A stretch of 8,731 nt of DNA. Source: Firmicutes bacterium UBA6648 (GTDB lineage: Bacteria > Bacillota > Clostridia > Peptostreptococcales > Anaerovoracaceae). The notes beneath the pieces are model-generated. The model made no database searches, was not told the origin of the DNA, and was given only the letters and a program-made list of their open reading frames with translations. Shown here piece by piece: positions 1-6,288 of this stretch; within the stretch, counting starts at the first letter, position 1; each line of letters begins with the position of its first letter. The stretch covers positions 1 to 8,731 of the forward strand of contig DKLE01000287.1 of NCBI GenBank assembly GCA_002455605.1. Reading direction: 5' to 3'. The position numbers were made by a program, and so were the translations under genes.

Positions 1-26
1 AAGCCGAAATATTTCGGCTTTTTTTT
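1..26. terminator. Intrinsic terminator closing the Tad operon
   Basis: Positions 1-20 are a perfect palindrome (AAGCCGAA stem, ATAT loop, TTCGGCTT stem), followed on the plus strand by an eight-T run ending at 26. The hairpin starts 6 bases after the final stop codon of the minus-strand operon. On the minus strand it is preceded by an A-tract, and its own T-tract would lie beyond the window edge. The form is typical of a bidirectional terminator shared with a gene off the window. The plus-strand T-tract is seen directly; the minus-strand one is not visible. Confidence 0.75.
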
Positions 27-32
27 ATGTTA

Positions 33-572
33 TTAACCCCATCCACATAGATAAGCTTCTCTTTTTAATTCACCTAAAAAATTAATCAACGATTCCATGG
101 ATAAATCCACCGACTCTAATTTATCGATTACCATATTTATATATTCACTGCATCGTATATGCTGAAAATGCATACTTTTCAAGAAGAAAACCATTCTCCG
201 GGAAAAACCTTCCTTAACTTCTTCTAGAGGCACAAACGTAATTTTTAGCTCCCCCATGTTTTTATTCACAGAACGCTGTTCTGCTGCCTTTAAATAGAGA
301 TATTCTAGCTTCCAATCATAGCTTGTATGTAAAATCAAATGATTTTGAGCACCTTTAACCGCTAACACGAACTTTTCCACCAGATCAAGCACTTCCCACG
401 GATTGTTTAACTGAGTCAGACCTAAAGGCTTATACCCCTCCGTATGATAGATGACACGAAGCTGTCCTTCTAGCTTTATAAATGACATAGGAATAAAATA
501 TTCACAATGACCTGAAGCAAGTATTTTCACTTCAAAGTCTTTTATTTGATTATTTTCAAAAAAAATTTCCAT
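33..572 (-). CDS. DUF6382-like protein without FHA domain
   Basis: This 179-residue, mostly hydrophilic protein has no membrane helix or signal peptide, so it should be cytoplasmic. The start at 572 (MEIFFENNQI) is preferred over an ATG at 587: GGAGG lies 6 bases upstream, and the ATG overlaps the preceding TAA as TAATG. Counting from this start, residues 10-115 follow the outline of the DUF6382 domain I know from clostridial Tad loci: a strand with EYFIPMSFIKLEG, the stretch LRVIYHTEGYKPL, then LILHTSYDWKLEYLYL and LKITFVPLEE (D-x-x-YLYL then a FxPL motif). In those loci the domain is normally followed by a linker and a phosphothreonine-binding FHA domain; here the protein ends shortly after a helical stretch (FINFLGELKREAYL-like, about 155-175). 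It is the last gene of the operon, followed by a terminator. The assignment is by remote resemblance, and the function is unknown. Confidence 0.6.
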   Translation of the reverse strand: MEIFFENNQIKDFEVKILASGHCEYFIPMSFIKLEGQLRVIYHTEGYKPLGLTQLNNPWEVLDLVEKFVLAVKGAQNHLILHTSYDWKLEYLYLKAAEQRSVNKNMGELKITFVPLEEVKEGFSRRMVFFLKSMHFQHIRCSEYINMVIDKLESVDLSMESLINFLGELKREAYLCGWG

Positions 573-1333
573 TAGCTCCCTCCACATTTTAAGCAGGGTG
601 CATAGCCTCTCTTTACTGCTTCACTTTTTTCTATTTCAACCACATACCGTTCTACCACATAGCAATTGGGGCGGTGATAGGACTGACCATTATTGAAAAA
701 GCAATAAACTATACTCCCTTTCTCAAGATATTTTGAATCACAAATACTACAAGGCTTATATTTTCTTTTTATATTTTGCGATAGCATGGTTTTTGTTGCA
801 GCAACTTTAATATAGGAGCAATCTCTTCTATGATATTTTTCCCCGGCTAAAGGAAAAATCCAAACTATTTCTGATTCTTCCATTTCCTCCATTTCGGAAA
901 AGCCTCGTTGGATATACCTGTCACTTCCTACAAAGGCTCTGGTTACTACGGTTTCCTTTCCTAAAAGAGGTTCATGATACAAAATCGGAAAGCTGCAATT
1001 AATTTTATAATCCACCTGAAAGGAGATTAAATTATCCATTTGCTCCTTAGTATACAGATATCTGAAGTCCTTAATCTTAACCCATGAGCAATCAGAATTT
1101 TCTTGTATCCTCTCCCTCAAATTCATGGGAAATATAATAGCTGCTGCCCGTCCCGCCGGAGTATAGGCTTCAATATTTAGCTTTCTTGCTTCATCAACAG
1201 CTATGCTCATAACGGATTCATTGGCACAATTAATTTTTATTAGATAAGAAATACTTAAAACTCCTAGGATGATTAAAGGCAAGATAATAGCAGCTTCAAG
1301 ACCAATACTTCCTTTTTTAGTAATTCTCCACAT
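572..1333 (-). CDS. TadE-like pseudopilin with tandem putative zinc-binding module
   Basis: This 253-residue protein starts MWRITKKG, with cleavage expected after Gly8, then SIGLEAAIILPLIIL with Glu at +5 and one membrane helix. The start at 1333 is chosen over in-frame ATGs at 1339, 1351 and 1366, because AGGAG lies 7 bases upstream. The middle (about 40-150) is an external domain without clear motifs. The C-terminal quarter holds two copies of a Y-H-x3-C-x22-C-x2-C module (EKYHRRDC...YKPCSIC and QSYHRPNC...YAPCLKC) separated by exactly 52 residues. Such HC/CC sets resemble the small zinc-binding Ada-like modules found at the ends of some secreted bacterial proteins. In the operon it follows the DUF5702 gene, overlapping it by 17 bases. 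The role is inferred: minor pilin or tip protein with a metal- or disulfide-stabilised domain. Confidence 0.8.
   Translation of the reverse strand: MWRITKKGSIGLEAAIILPLIILGVLSISYLIKINCANESVMSIAVDEARKLNIEAYTPAGRAAAIIFPMNLRERIQENSDCSWVKIKDFRYLYTKEQMDNLISFQVDYKINCSFPILYHEPLLGKETVVTRAFVGSDRYIQRGFSEMEEMEESEIVWIFPLAGEKYHRRDCSYIKVAATKTMLSQNIKRKYKPCSICDSKYLEKGSIVYCFFNNGQSYHRPNCYVVERYVVEIEKSEAVKRGYAPCLKCGGS
579..583 (-). promoter_or_regulatory. Ribosome binding site of the last Tad operon gene
   Basis: GGAGG on the minus strand, 6 bases before the ATG at 572 and inside the last codons of the TadE-like gene. Its spacing supports 572 over the in-frame ATG at 587, which lies just upstream of it. Confidence 0.8.
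584..865 (-). repeat. Tandem 52-residue His-Cys-Cys-Cys modules in the TadE-like protein
   Basis: Numbering from the ATG at 1333, the first copy places ligand candidates at H168, C172, C195 and C198, and the second at H220, C224, C247 and C250. All four internal spacings are identical between copies (3, 22 and 2 intervening residues) and the offset is exactly 52. Flanking residues also correspond: EIVWIF with SIVYCF before each Y-H, and K-x-K-P-C or G-x-A-P-C before each CxxC. The DNA of the copies has diverged, so this is an old internal duplication. Zinc binding is inferred from the ligand pattern only. Confidence 0.7.
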
Positions 1334-2555
1334 AACCATACTCCTGCCCATTGATATCCGCCTCATACTTTAATCCGATATAACAATCCTTTATATAAAA
1401 AGATTCATCAAAGCTTCCTTGAATATTTATCTGAATCAAGTCCATCATTCTCATCAATTTAGCTTCTCGCTGTTCACAATATAAAAACAAACGAATGTAA
1501 TCTTTATAGTTTAAACCTTTACTATCAGCTGACTTTATATACCCATCCGTTTTAGTGCCACTAACTGCAGATTCTAAATCTAATGCCCAATTTTGCTTAT
1601 TTTTATATAAAGCTACATTTTCCCCTGCTACAAGTAATTTGGCATCATTCCTCGTTTCTGCATAGGCCCATGCTTCAGCCAAGGCTACAGCAGTAATTGC
1701 AGCCTGAGGTCCTGGTGTCATCAATTCCGCCATCTCTAAAACTTGATTTCTTTTTTCAAAATCTGCATATATATGAGCTGAATTTAAAATAAGCCTCATG
1801 GTTCGAAAGTCTTTTATAAATTCGTCTTGATTCTCCCGATCACTTAATTTTCCGTATAAAATATACTCTAATTCATTTTTGAAGAAAGTTTCCCCTTTAC
1901 TCTCCATTCCCAACCGATAATTAAAATTCTCTAATGCATACCGATCAACGATAAGCCTTCGTGTATTGGAATGAATTAATTCACTCCATGAAGGCAGACC
2001 GTTGGATAATATAGTTCCTATATTGAAATTTTCTTCTTCCAAATTCTTTGATGGCAAATTATTTATAATCTTATGATTTATCAGTTCACCCTTCCCCTGA
2101 TAAGTTCTTTCTTCATTTTTTTGTTTTTCAATTTTCGGATACTTCATATAATCAATAATATCGTTTTCAAAATTATTTGCATCTGCCAGAGAATAAGAAA
2201 GCAGATCGCATCTTAAACTGCTTAATATGGGTTTTATTAAAGTAAGACTATTTCCTGTTGCCTTCCCTTTCAAGCTGCTGTTTACATAAAACAGCAGCTT
2301 ATCCCTGACTTCTTGCTCATAGCTCTTAAAAGCCATTATGCCATATTGCTCTTTTAAAGCCTTATGGTATTCTGACAAAACGGCTCTCCCTGCAAGCTGC
2401 AGCACACCATCGCAATAGGAATAATTAGAAGCAATTGCTGATACATTGACTAAAACTACAGCAATCAGGATTAAAGAAACCCATATCATGGCAAGCATCA
2501 CCGAGATGTTTCCTTTCTTATTATTTTTGACACTAAGAAACCGCAATATTTTCAC
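1317..2555 (-). CDS. DUF5702 family protein (TadG-like role)
   Basis: This 412-residue protein has one N-terminal membrane helix (about 18-38) after a basic leader (NNKKG, 11-15) that resembles a prepilin signal, although +5 is Met20 rather than Glu. The bulk (about 45-412) would be outside the membrane. Family hallmarks are the early LSEYHKALKEQYGIMAF (60-76) and the late block ALAEAWAYAETRNDAKLLVAG (291-311 region), ENVALYKNKQNWALDL (312-327), GLNYKDYIRLFLY (347-359) and KLMRMMDLIQINI (366-378). These match the DUF5702 pattern of W-A-x-x-E-x-x-x-D, K-x-x-x-x-W-x-L and GLxYxDYLRxxL as I know it. The family regularly sits between two tadE-like genes in clostridial Tad loci, in the place of TadG, and its function is not established. 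Translation starts at a GTG overlapping the upstream TGA, with only a weak ribosome binding site, which points to coupling. The family assignment is from motif recall, not a search. Confidence 0.8.
   Translation of the reverse strand: MKILRFLSVKNNKKGNISVMLAMIWVSLILIAVVLVNVSAIASNYSYCDGVLQLAGRAVLSEYHKALKEQYGIMAFKSYEQEVRDKLLFYVNSSLKGKATGNSLTLIKPILSSLRCDLLSYSLADANNFENDIIDYMKYPKIEKQKNEERTYQGKGELINHKIINNLPSKNLEEENFNIGTILSNGLPSWSELIHSNTRRLIVDRYALENFNYRLGMESKGETFFKNELEYILYGKLSDRENQDEFIKDFRTMRLILNSAHIYADFEKRNQVLEMAELMTPGPQAAITAVALAEAWAYAETRNDAKLLVAGENVALYKNKQNWALDLESAVSGTKTDGYIKSADSKGLNYKDYIRLFLYCEQREAKLMRMMDLIQINIQGSFDESFYIKDCYIGLKYEADINGQEYGYVENY
1341..1345 (-). promoter_or_regulatory. Ribosome binding site that sets the start of the second TadE-like gene
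   Basis: AGGAG on the minus strand lies 7 bases before the ATG at 1333 and inside the end of the DUF5702 gene. The ATG at 1339 is only one base from it and the ATGs at 1351 and 1366 lie upstream of it, so 1333 is the best supported start. Confidence 0.7.
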
Positions 2556-2968
2556 TTAATTACCATATCTACCTTTCGTATATAATCTTTTTCATCTATT
2601 AAATAGATTGCTCCTTGATGATTTCTTCTAATTATATTTCTCATGAGTCCATTTCCTTTATAGCTATGTGATGTAGTTCCAAGCAAAACCTTTACTCCTG
2701 AATCACTTCCTTCAGTTATGCCAATTTTTTTATTAAAGGCACTTTTTCCATATTTATCATCTGGCGCAAACCTCCCTTCCAGATTGATTATTTCTCCTGC
2801 TTGAGTTTTTTCAAGAAGGTTGTACCTTAATTGGACATTCAAATTAGACTTAATTGCAGCACTGGTATACATACAAATCATTATGTAAATCATAGCCATC
2901 ACAGCACCAATTGCCAGCGGATAAATAATGGCGGCTTCAACCATTATAGAGCCTCTTTTATTAACCAT
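2552..2968 (-). CDS. TadE-like pseudopilin
   Basis: This 138-residue protein has a TadE-type N-terminus: MVNKRG, then SIMVEAAIIYPLAIG. Cleavage after Gly6 leaves Glu11 at the canonical +5 position, followed by a single membrane helix (about 10-33). The remainder (34-138) is a polar, presumably external domain with no recognisable motif, ending NIIRRNHQGAIYLIDEKDYIRKV. TadE proteins are minor pseudopilins processed by the prepilin peptidase and needed for Flp pilus assembly. The ATG directly follows the TAG of the pilin gene with no gap, and no good ribosome binding site is present, so translation probably depends on reinitiation after the pilin. Its TGA overlaps the GTG start of the next gene as GTGA. 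Confidence 0.82.
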   Translation of the reverse strand: MVNKRGSIMVEAAIIYPLAIGAVMAMIYIMICMYTSAAIKSNLNVQLRYNLLEKTQAGEIINLEGRFAPDDKYGKSAFNKKIGITEGSDSGVKVLLGTTSHSYKGNGLMRNIIRRNHQGAIYLIDEKDYIRKVDMVIK

Positions 2969-3121
2969 CTAAAAACCACTGTTCATTAGATTAGAAAAAG
3001 TTCCATTGATAAAATCAGAAATCTGAGTCTTAAAAATAAGACCAATACCTATAGCAATCGCTATCAAAATTCCCACCTGCACCATTTCCATTCCTTTTTT
3101 GTTGTTTCTAATCAATTTCAT
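2969..3121 (-). CDS. Flp1-like pilin, probable major Tad pilin
   Basis: This 50-residue protein begins MKLIRNNKKG, continues with a long hydrophobic helix (MVQVGILIAIAIGIGLIF, 13-30) and ends in a short polar tail (KTQISDFINGTF and beyond). The layout and motifs fit the Flp1_like family of Firmicutes Tad loci: a basic leader cleaved after Gly10 by a prepilin peptidase, then a helix that packs into the pilus. The start at 3121 replaces an upstream in-frame ATG at 3163, because GAGGAGGT sits 5 bases before it, the best ribosome binding site in the window; the longer form would also overlap the tadC stop. The spacing from tadC is 31 bases, so this gene has its own strong translation start, as expected for the most abundant product. 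Oddity: position +5 after the cleavage site is Gln15, where Glu is usual; Glu12 lies at +2. Confidence 0.8.
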   Translation of the reverse strand: MKLIRNNKKGMEMVQVGILIAIAIGIGLIFKTQISDFINGTFSNLMNSGF

Positions 3122-3125
3122 ATTT

Positions 3126-3133
3126 ACCTCCTC
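3126..3133 (-). promoter_or_regulatory. Strong ribosome binding site of the pilin gene
   Basis: The minus strand reads GAGGAGGT followed by four bases and the ATG at 3121. It is the closest match to the 16S anti-Shine-Dalgarno sequence in the window and decides the pilin start. Other genes of the operon have weaker or overlapping sites, so the pilin is probably translated at the highest rate. Confidence 0.85.
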
Positions 3134-3152
3134 ATGTTTGTTGCACCTTGTC

Positions 3153-4256
3153 CTACATTTCAATCATAGCAGGAGCTAAGGTTATTATTATTAAAACCAG
3201 TAGCTGTAATGCTAATGGTATAGTAAGCTTTGTTTCAGCTATACGGCCTTTCTCTTCTGCTCTCTTTTTCCTTTGAAACCATAAAAAATCACTTTCTTTC
3301 TGAAGAATATTGACCAGCTCCGTACCTTTTTGTATATTATCTGCTATCACACTGCCCACCCTCATCAATTCCCGGTTTTTGCTTCTTTCTGCAAATTTCT
3401 TTAGTTCCTGCTCCATAGAAGCATTTGTAACGGATACCTTCTGATTTATCTTTATTAACTGCTTATAAAAATATGATTTACCTTTATACACATGCTCATC
3501 ATAATCTCGTACTATCTTTTCAAATGCTGCCGGCAAAACTAATCCTGCATTCATTAAGAGCACCATTTTATTTAAAAAGTCCGGCAGTTCTTCTTCTATG
3601 GATTCATTACATTGTTTTTTTAGCCTCTTTATTTCATCATACCTTTTCGCATAAGCACCTATCAGTAAAATTCCTGCGGCGAAAATAATTAGTGTCACGG
3701 GACCGTCTTTATTCATTCTCCATTCCACATTTTTCATCCCCTCTATATCCGCCGGCAAATATACCATTTTAGCATTGTCACTCTTGTTAATATGATTAAT
3801 AACGGTGCCCAGTCTGCTCATCGCCTCTTGAGTTAAATCCTTTGGATTATTTGTACTTTTCTCCCGTACTTTATCTGCTCCTTCAGGTTTAATGTTTAAT
3901 ATAACAGGCTTCTTTATTTCCTCACCTTGTATATTGCCGGAAACAATTAACTTCACATTAAAGGCTCCTTGATCATGGGTAGGCCTTTCAATATATTTGT
4001 ATCCATCTTTATCTTCTAAAAGAAAGCTTTGATTATAAAGCAAATGATTAAATACGAGAATTATCAGTATGATAAAGAAAGAAAAAACAATCACTGCATA
4101 TTTTTTTAAATTGTTTAGCTTGAATGAAAGTACCTCATCCTTCTCACTCTTCCCGTAAATCCAATAAAGCTCCTTTTCATATTCTTTCGATTTTCCGGTT
4201 ATTAAATCCGGTATCTTGCTCATAAGAGATATCAATAATTTATCCAGCTTTTTCAT
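3153..4256 (-). CDS. tadC: Tad platform protein TadC-like, with an inserted external domain
   Basis: This 367-residue second platform protein belongs to the T2SSF family. A basic N-terminal stretch is followed by a membrane helix (about 52-70). Next come about 115 mostly hydrophilic residues (71-185) predicted to lie outside the membrane, a second helix (186-203), the cytoplasmic T2SSF domain (about 215-344) and a last helix (345-365). In the T2SSF part, EEELPDFLNKMVLLMNAGL (221-239) matches the conserved LP-x-F-L-x-x-M-x-x-L-x-x-AG entry helix, and GTELVNILQKES (311-322) and RAEEKGRIAETKLTIPLAL (332-350) match the later motifs. The inserted segment contains LTQEAMSRLG (141-150), NKSD (157-160) and YLPADIEGMKNVEWR (166-180). 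This pattern loosely resembles the degenerate bacterial Ig-like folds that precede vtW motifs, but I cannot confirm this. The ATG at 4256 overlaps the tadB stop, with GAGG at 7-base spacing. Confidence 0.85.
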   Translation of the reverse strand: MKKLDKLLISLMSKIPDLITGKSKEYEKELYWIYGKSEKDEVLSFKLNNLKKYAVIVFSFFIILIILVFNHLLYNQSFLLEDKDGYKYIERPTHDQGAFNVKLIVSGNIQGEEIKKPVILNIKPEGADKVREKSTNNPKDLTQEAMSRLGTVINHINKSDNAKMVYLPADIEGMKNVEWRMNKDGPVTLIIFAAGILLIGAYAKRYDEIKRLKKQCNESIEEELPDFLNKMVLLMNAGLVLPAAFEKIVRDYDEHVYKGKSYFYKQLIKINQKVSVTNASMEQELKKFAERSKNRELMRVGSVIADNIQKGTELVNILQKESDFLWFQRKKRAEEKGRIAETKLTIPLALQLLVLIIITLAPAMIEM

Positions 4257-5020
4257 ACCTTAACCTCGACCATTTTATTCATAATATAATAAGATATGAC
4301 CATAACAGTCAGCGAAGCCGTCATTATGATACGTCCCAGGACCGTATCATATAAGCTATTCAAATATCCGGGAGAAACAAAGTTTAAAAAGATAATAACT
4401 ACTATCGGCATAGCACTGATAATTTTGGTTTCCAGCTTTTTTTGTGCTATAATTGATTTAATCTCTCTATCAATAGTCATTTTATCCATAATAACGGATG
4501 CTGCCTTAGAAATCATTTCAGCCACATTCGCTCCCGTTGTCCTGCAGGTAGAATAAACATCAGCAAAATTTATAATTTCTTCTACACCGCTTCGGTAAGC
4601 AAAATCCTTCAGAAGAATTTCGTCCGCAGTTCGGCTTTCTTTAATGCATTTTTCCATATACCTTAATTCCTGTCTAATAGGCGCTGTTTCATCATACATA
4701 AAGGATAAGTTTGAATTTCCTTCTGCAAGAGCCTCTGACATCTGTCTTCCCGCTGCAACAGAGGAAGCTAAAGAATAGAGCAGGTCTCGGAACTGTTGCC
4801 TCAAAAGCTCCTTTTGCTGTTTTATTTTAAATTTTATATAAACCTTTTTCAAAGGAAGCGCAAATAATATCATGCAAATAGAGATTATTACATTTGCGTA
4901 AAAGACATAACCAATAAAAAATAATCCCGTACCCGCCAATAGATAATATTTTTTTCTCTGCAATCCATCCAATTGATAATTGTCATAATTTATATTTTCG
5001 TAAACTTCAATCTTTTTCAT
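4253..5020 (-). CDS. tadB: Tad pilus inner-membrane platform protein TadB (T2SSF family)
   Basis: This 255-residue protein would form, with TadC, the membrane platform that couples the TadA ATPase to pilin assembly. Two hydrophobic helices (about 26-40 and 43-58) precede a cytoplasmic T2SSF domain, with two more helices at about 199-217 and 229-248. Family features are QFRDLLYSLASSVAAGRQMSEAL (in the 76-98 region), the TTGANVAEMI turn (161-170) and the basic stretch IDREIKSIIAQKKLETKI leading into the P205-containing third helix. This SxxxAG...EAL and GxN pattern is the TadB signature. The ATG at 5020 overlaps the tadA TGA as ATGA and has AGGGGTGA a few bases upstream, which supports coupled synthesis. 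Its length is slightly short for TadB (often about 300), the difference lying at the N-terminus. The stop overlaps the tadC start in the same way. Confidence 0.9.
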   Translation of the reverse strand: MKKIEVYENINYDNYQLDGLQRKKYYLLAGTGLFFIGYVFYANVIISICMILFALPLKKVYIKFKIKQQKELLRQQFRDLLYSLASSVAAGRQMSEALAEGNSNLSFMYDETAPIRQELRYMEKCIKESRTADEILLKDFAYRSGVEEIINFADVYSTCRTTGANVAEMISKAASVIMDKMTIDREIKSIIAQKKLETKIISAMPIVVIIFLNFVSPGYLNSLYDTVLGRIIMTASLTVMVISYYIMNKMVEVKV

Positions 5021-6234
5021 GTTTTCACCCCTCTCAGCAATAGCTTATCCATATTTTTTAACTGATTTTCTGTTCTTGTCAATCCGTTTTTCACATCATA
5101 CTTAAATAGAGAATTAATGCTATACTTATTTTTTTCATAACCATATATTTCTGCAATTTCCAAGACTCTTCTGGATTTATCAGGCAGTCTGCCCAAATGA
5201 ATCATGATATCTATGCCCTCAGCAATTTGATTCCTTATAGCATCTATGGGAAAATTTACAGCTTGCAATACCATTGTCTCTAAGCGTTTGAGCATACCTG
5301 ATACAGAATTGGCATGTCCGGTAGATAAAGAGCCATCATGCCCGGTATTAAATGCCTGCAGCATATCCAGGACTTCTTTTCCTCTCACCTCTCCCACAAT
5401 AATACGGTTTGGCCTCATCCTTAAACTGGTTTTAATCAGCTGTTGCATATCTACGAGCCCCTTTCCCTGGATGTTAGCATTTCTGCATTCTAATCGTACT
5501 ATATTTTCTATTTCATCAAGCTGAAGCTCCGCTGAATCTTCTATAACAATGATCCTTTCTTCTTTTGGGATATAATTTGATAAAACATTCAGCAAGCTGG
5601 TTTTACCGCTGCCTGTACCGCCGCTGATGAAAATATTCTCTCCTGCAACGACCATTCTGTTTAAAAATTCCGCTGCTTCCTCCGTTATAGTACCAAAATC
5701 AATTAAATCTTTCATACTAAAAGCCTTTTCCGGAAACTTCCTAATGGTCAGTATGGGTCCGTTCAGTGCAATATTTTTATATACGGCATTTACCCTTGAA
5801 CCATCCGGAAGTCTAGCGTCAACTATTGGATTCAATTCATTAATTTCTCGATGAACTCTTCCGGCAATTCTTCTTATCAGTTCCTCCAGCTCTTCGACAC
5901 TTGTAAACTTCTGATTGACTTTTTCCACTCCTCCAAAACGTTCGATAAAAATATTATCCTTGCCATTTACCATTATTTCCGTGATGTCTTTATCTCGGCT
6001 AAAAGGATATAGAATGCCTAGATCTTTTCGTATAGAATAATAAACTCGGTAAACCAATTTTGCTTTTACTTTAAAATCAAACAGCTGAAGTCTTTCTTCA
6101 GATAATATATAATTTTCAATTAGTTTAAAAATCTGCTGTTCATCGTTTTCACAGTCATTATTTCCGATTCTTTTTCTTAGCTCTTCCATAATGGCAATAA
6201 TCACGTCATTATTGATATCCATTTTAATACTCAA
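5017..6234 (-). CDS. tadA: Tad pilus assembly ATPase TadA/CpaF
   Basis: This 405-residue cytoplasmic secretion ATPase of the VirB11/PulE-like (T2SE) family would hydrolyse ATP to drive pilin polymerisation through TadB and TadC. Residues 1 to about 170 are the N-terminal domain, including KDITEIMVNG (82-91), ARLPDGSRVNA (140-150) and ILTIRKF (161-167), all typical of CpaF. The motor domain shows a Walker A (GGTGSGKT, 205-212), an Asp box (IVIEDSAELQL, 229-239), a Walker B (RIIVGEVRG, 277-285, catalytic Glu282) and a His box (TGHDGSLSTGHANS, 297-310). All key residues are present, so it should be active. The start is uncertain: the TTG at 6234 has AGGA only 2 bases away, the ATG at 6222 has it 14 bases away, and an in-frame ATT at 6228 has it at an ideal 8 bases. 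The gene opens the Tad operon, and its TGA overlaps the tadB start as ATGA. Confidence 0.95.
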   Translation of the reverse strand: MSIKMDINNDVIIAIMEELRKRIGNNDCENDEQQIFKLIENYILSEERLQLFDFKVKAKLVYRVYYSIRKDLGILYPFSRDKDITEIMVNGKDNIFIERFGGVEKVNQKFTSVEELEELIRRIAGRVHREINELNPIVDARLPDGSRVNAVYKNIALNGPILTIRKFPEKAFSMKDLIDFGTITEEAAEFLNRMVVAGENIFISGGTGSGKTSLLNVLSNYIPKEERIIVIEDSAELQLDEIENIVRLECRNANIQGKGLVDMQQLIKTSLRMRPNRIIVGEVRGKEVLDMLQAFNTGHDGSLSTGHANSVSGMLKRLETMVLQAVNFPIDAIRNQIAEGIDIMIHLGRLPDKSRRVLEIAEIYGYEKNKYSINSLFKYDVKNGLTRTENQLKNMDKLLLRGVKT

Positions 6235-6259
6235 ATTCCTTTTTTTTACTTTTGATTAT

Positions 6260-6288
6260 ATAATAAAACAGCTGTAAATATTTTACAA
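6260..6288 (-). promoter_or_regulatory. Candidate sigma-A promoter of the Tad operon
   Basis: On the minus strand TTGTAA (6288-6283, 4 of 6 matches to TTGACA) is followed after 17 bases by TATTAT (6265-6260, 5 of 6 matches to TATAAT). This would start transcription at around 6253, about 20 bases before the tadA start. A perfect TATAAT also occurs at 6260-6255, but it has no good -35 box at 16-18 bases. Both lie within or next to the hairpin at 6265-6295. The gap between the antiporter and tadA is the only interval in the window long enough for a promoter of this operon. The call rests on consensus matching in an AT-rich gap and is moderate at best. Confidence 0.4.

Noticed and set aside
3122..3163. 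Upstream in-frame start giving a 64-residue pilin
   Set aside because: The added 14 residues are polar and Cys-containing, would overlap the tadC stop and lack a ribosome binding site, whereas the ATG at 3121 has a near-perfect one.
3473..3688. Plus-strand open frame of 71 codons
   Set aside because: It lies antisense to the T2SSF part of tadC, has no ribosome binding site and no family features, and the opposite frame is clearly coding.
4296..4556. Plus-strand open frame of 86 codons with hydrophobic character
   Set aside because: It is antisense to the conserved C-terminal half of tadB; its hydrophobicity mirrors the complement of real membrane helices.
5246..5854. Two plus-strand open frames of 92 and 75 codons
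   Set aside because: Both are antisense to the conserved tadA motor region and show no start signals or recognisable protein features.
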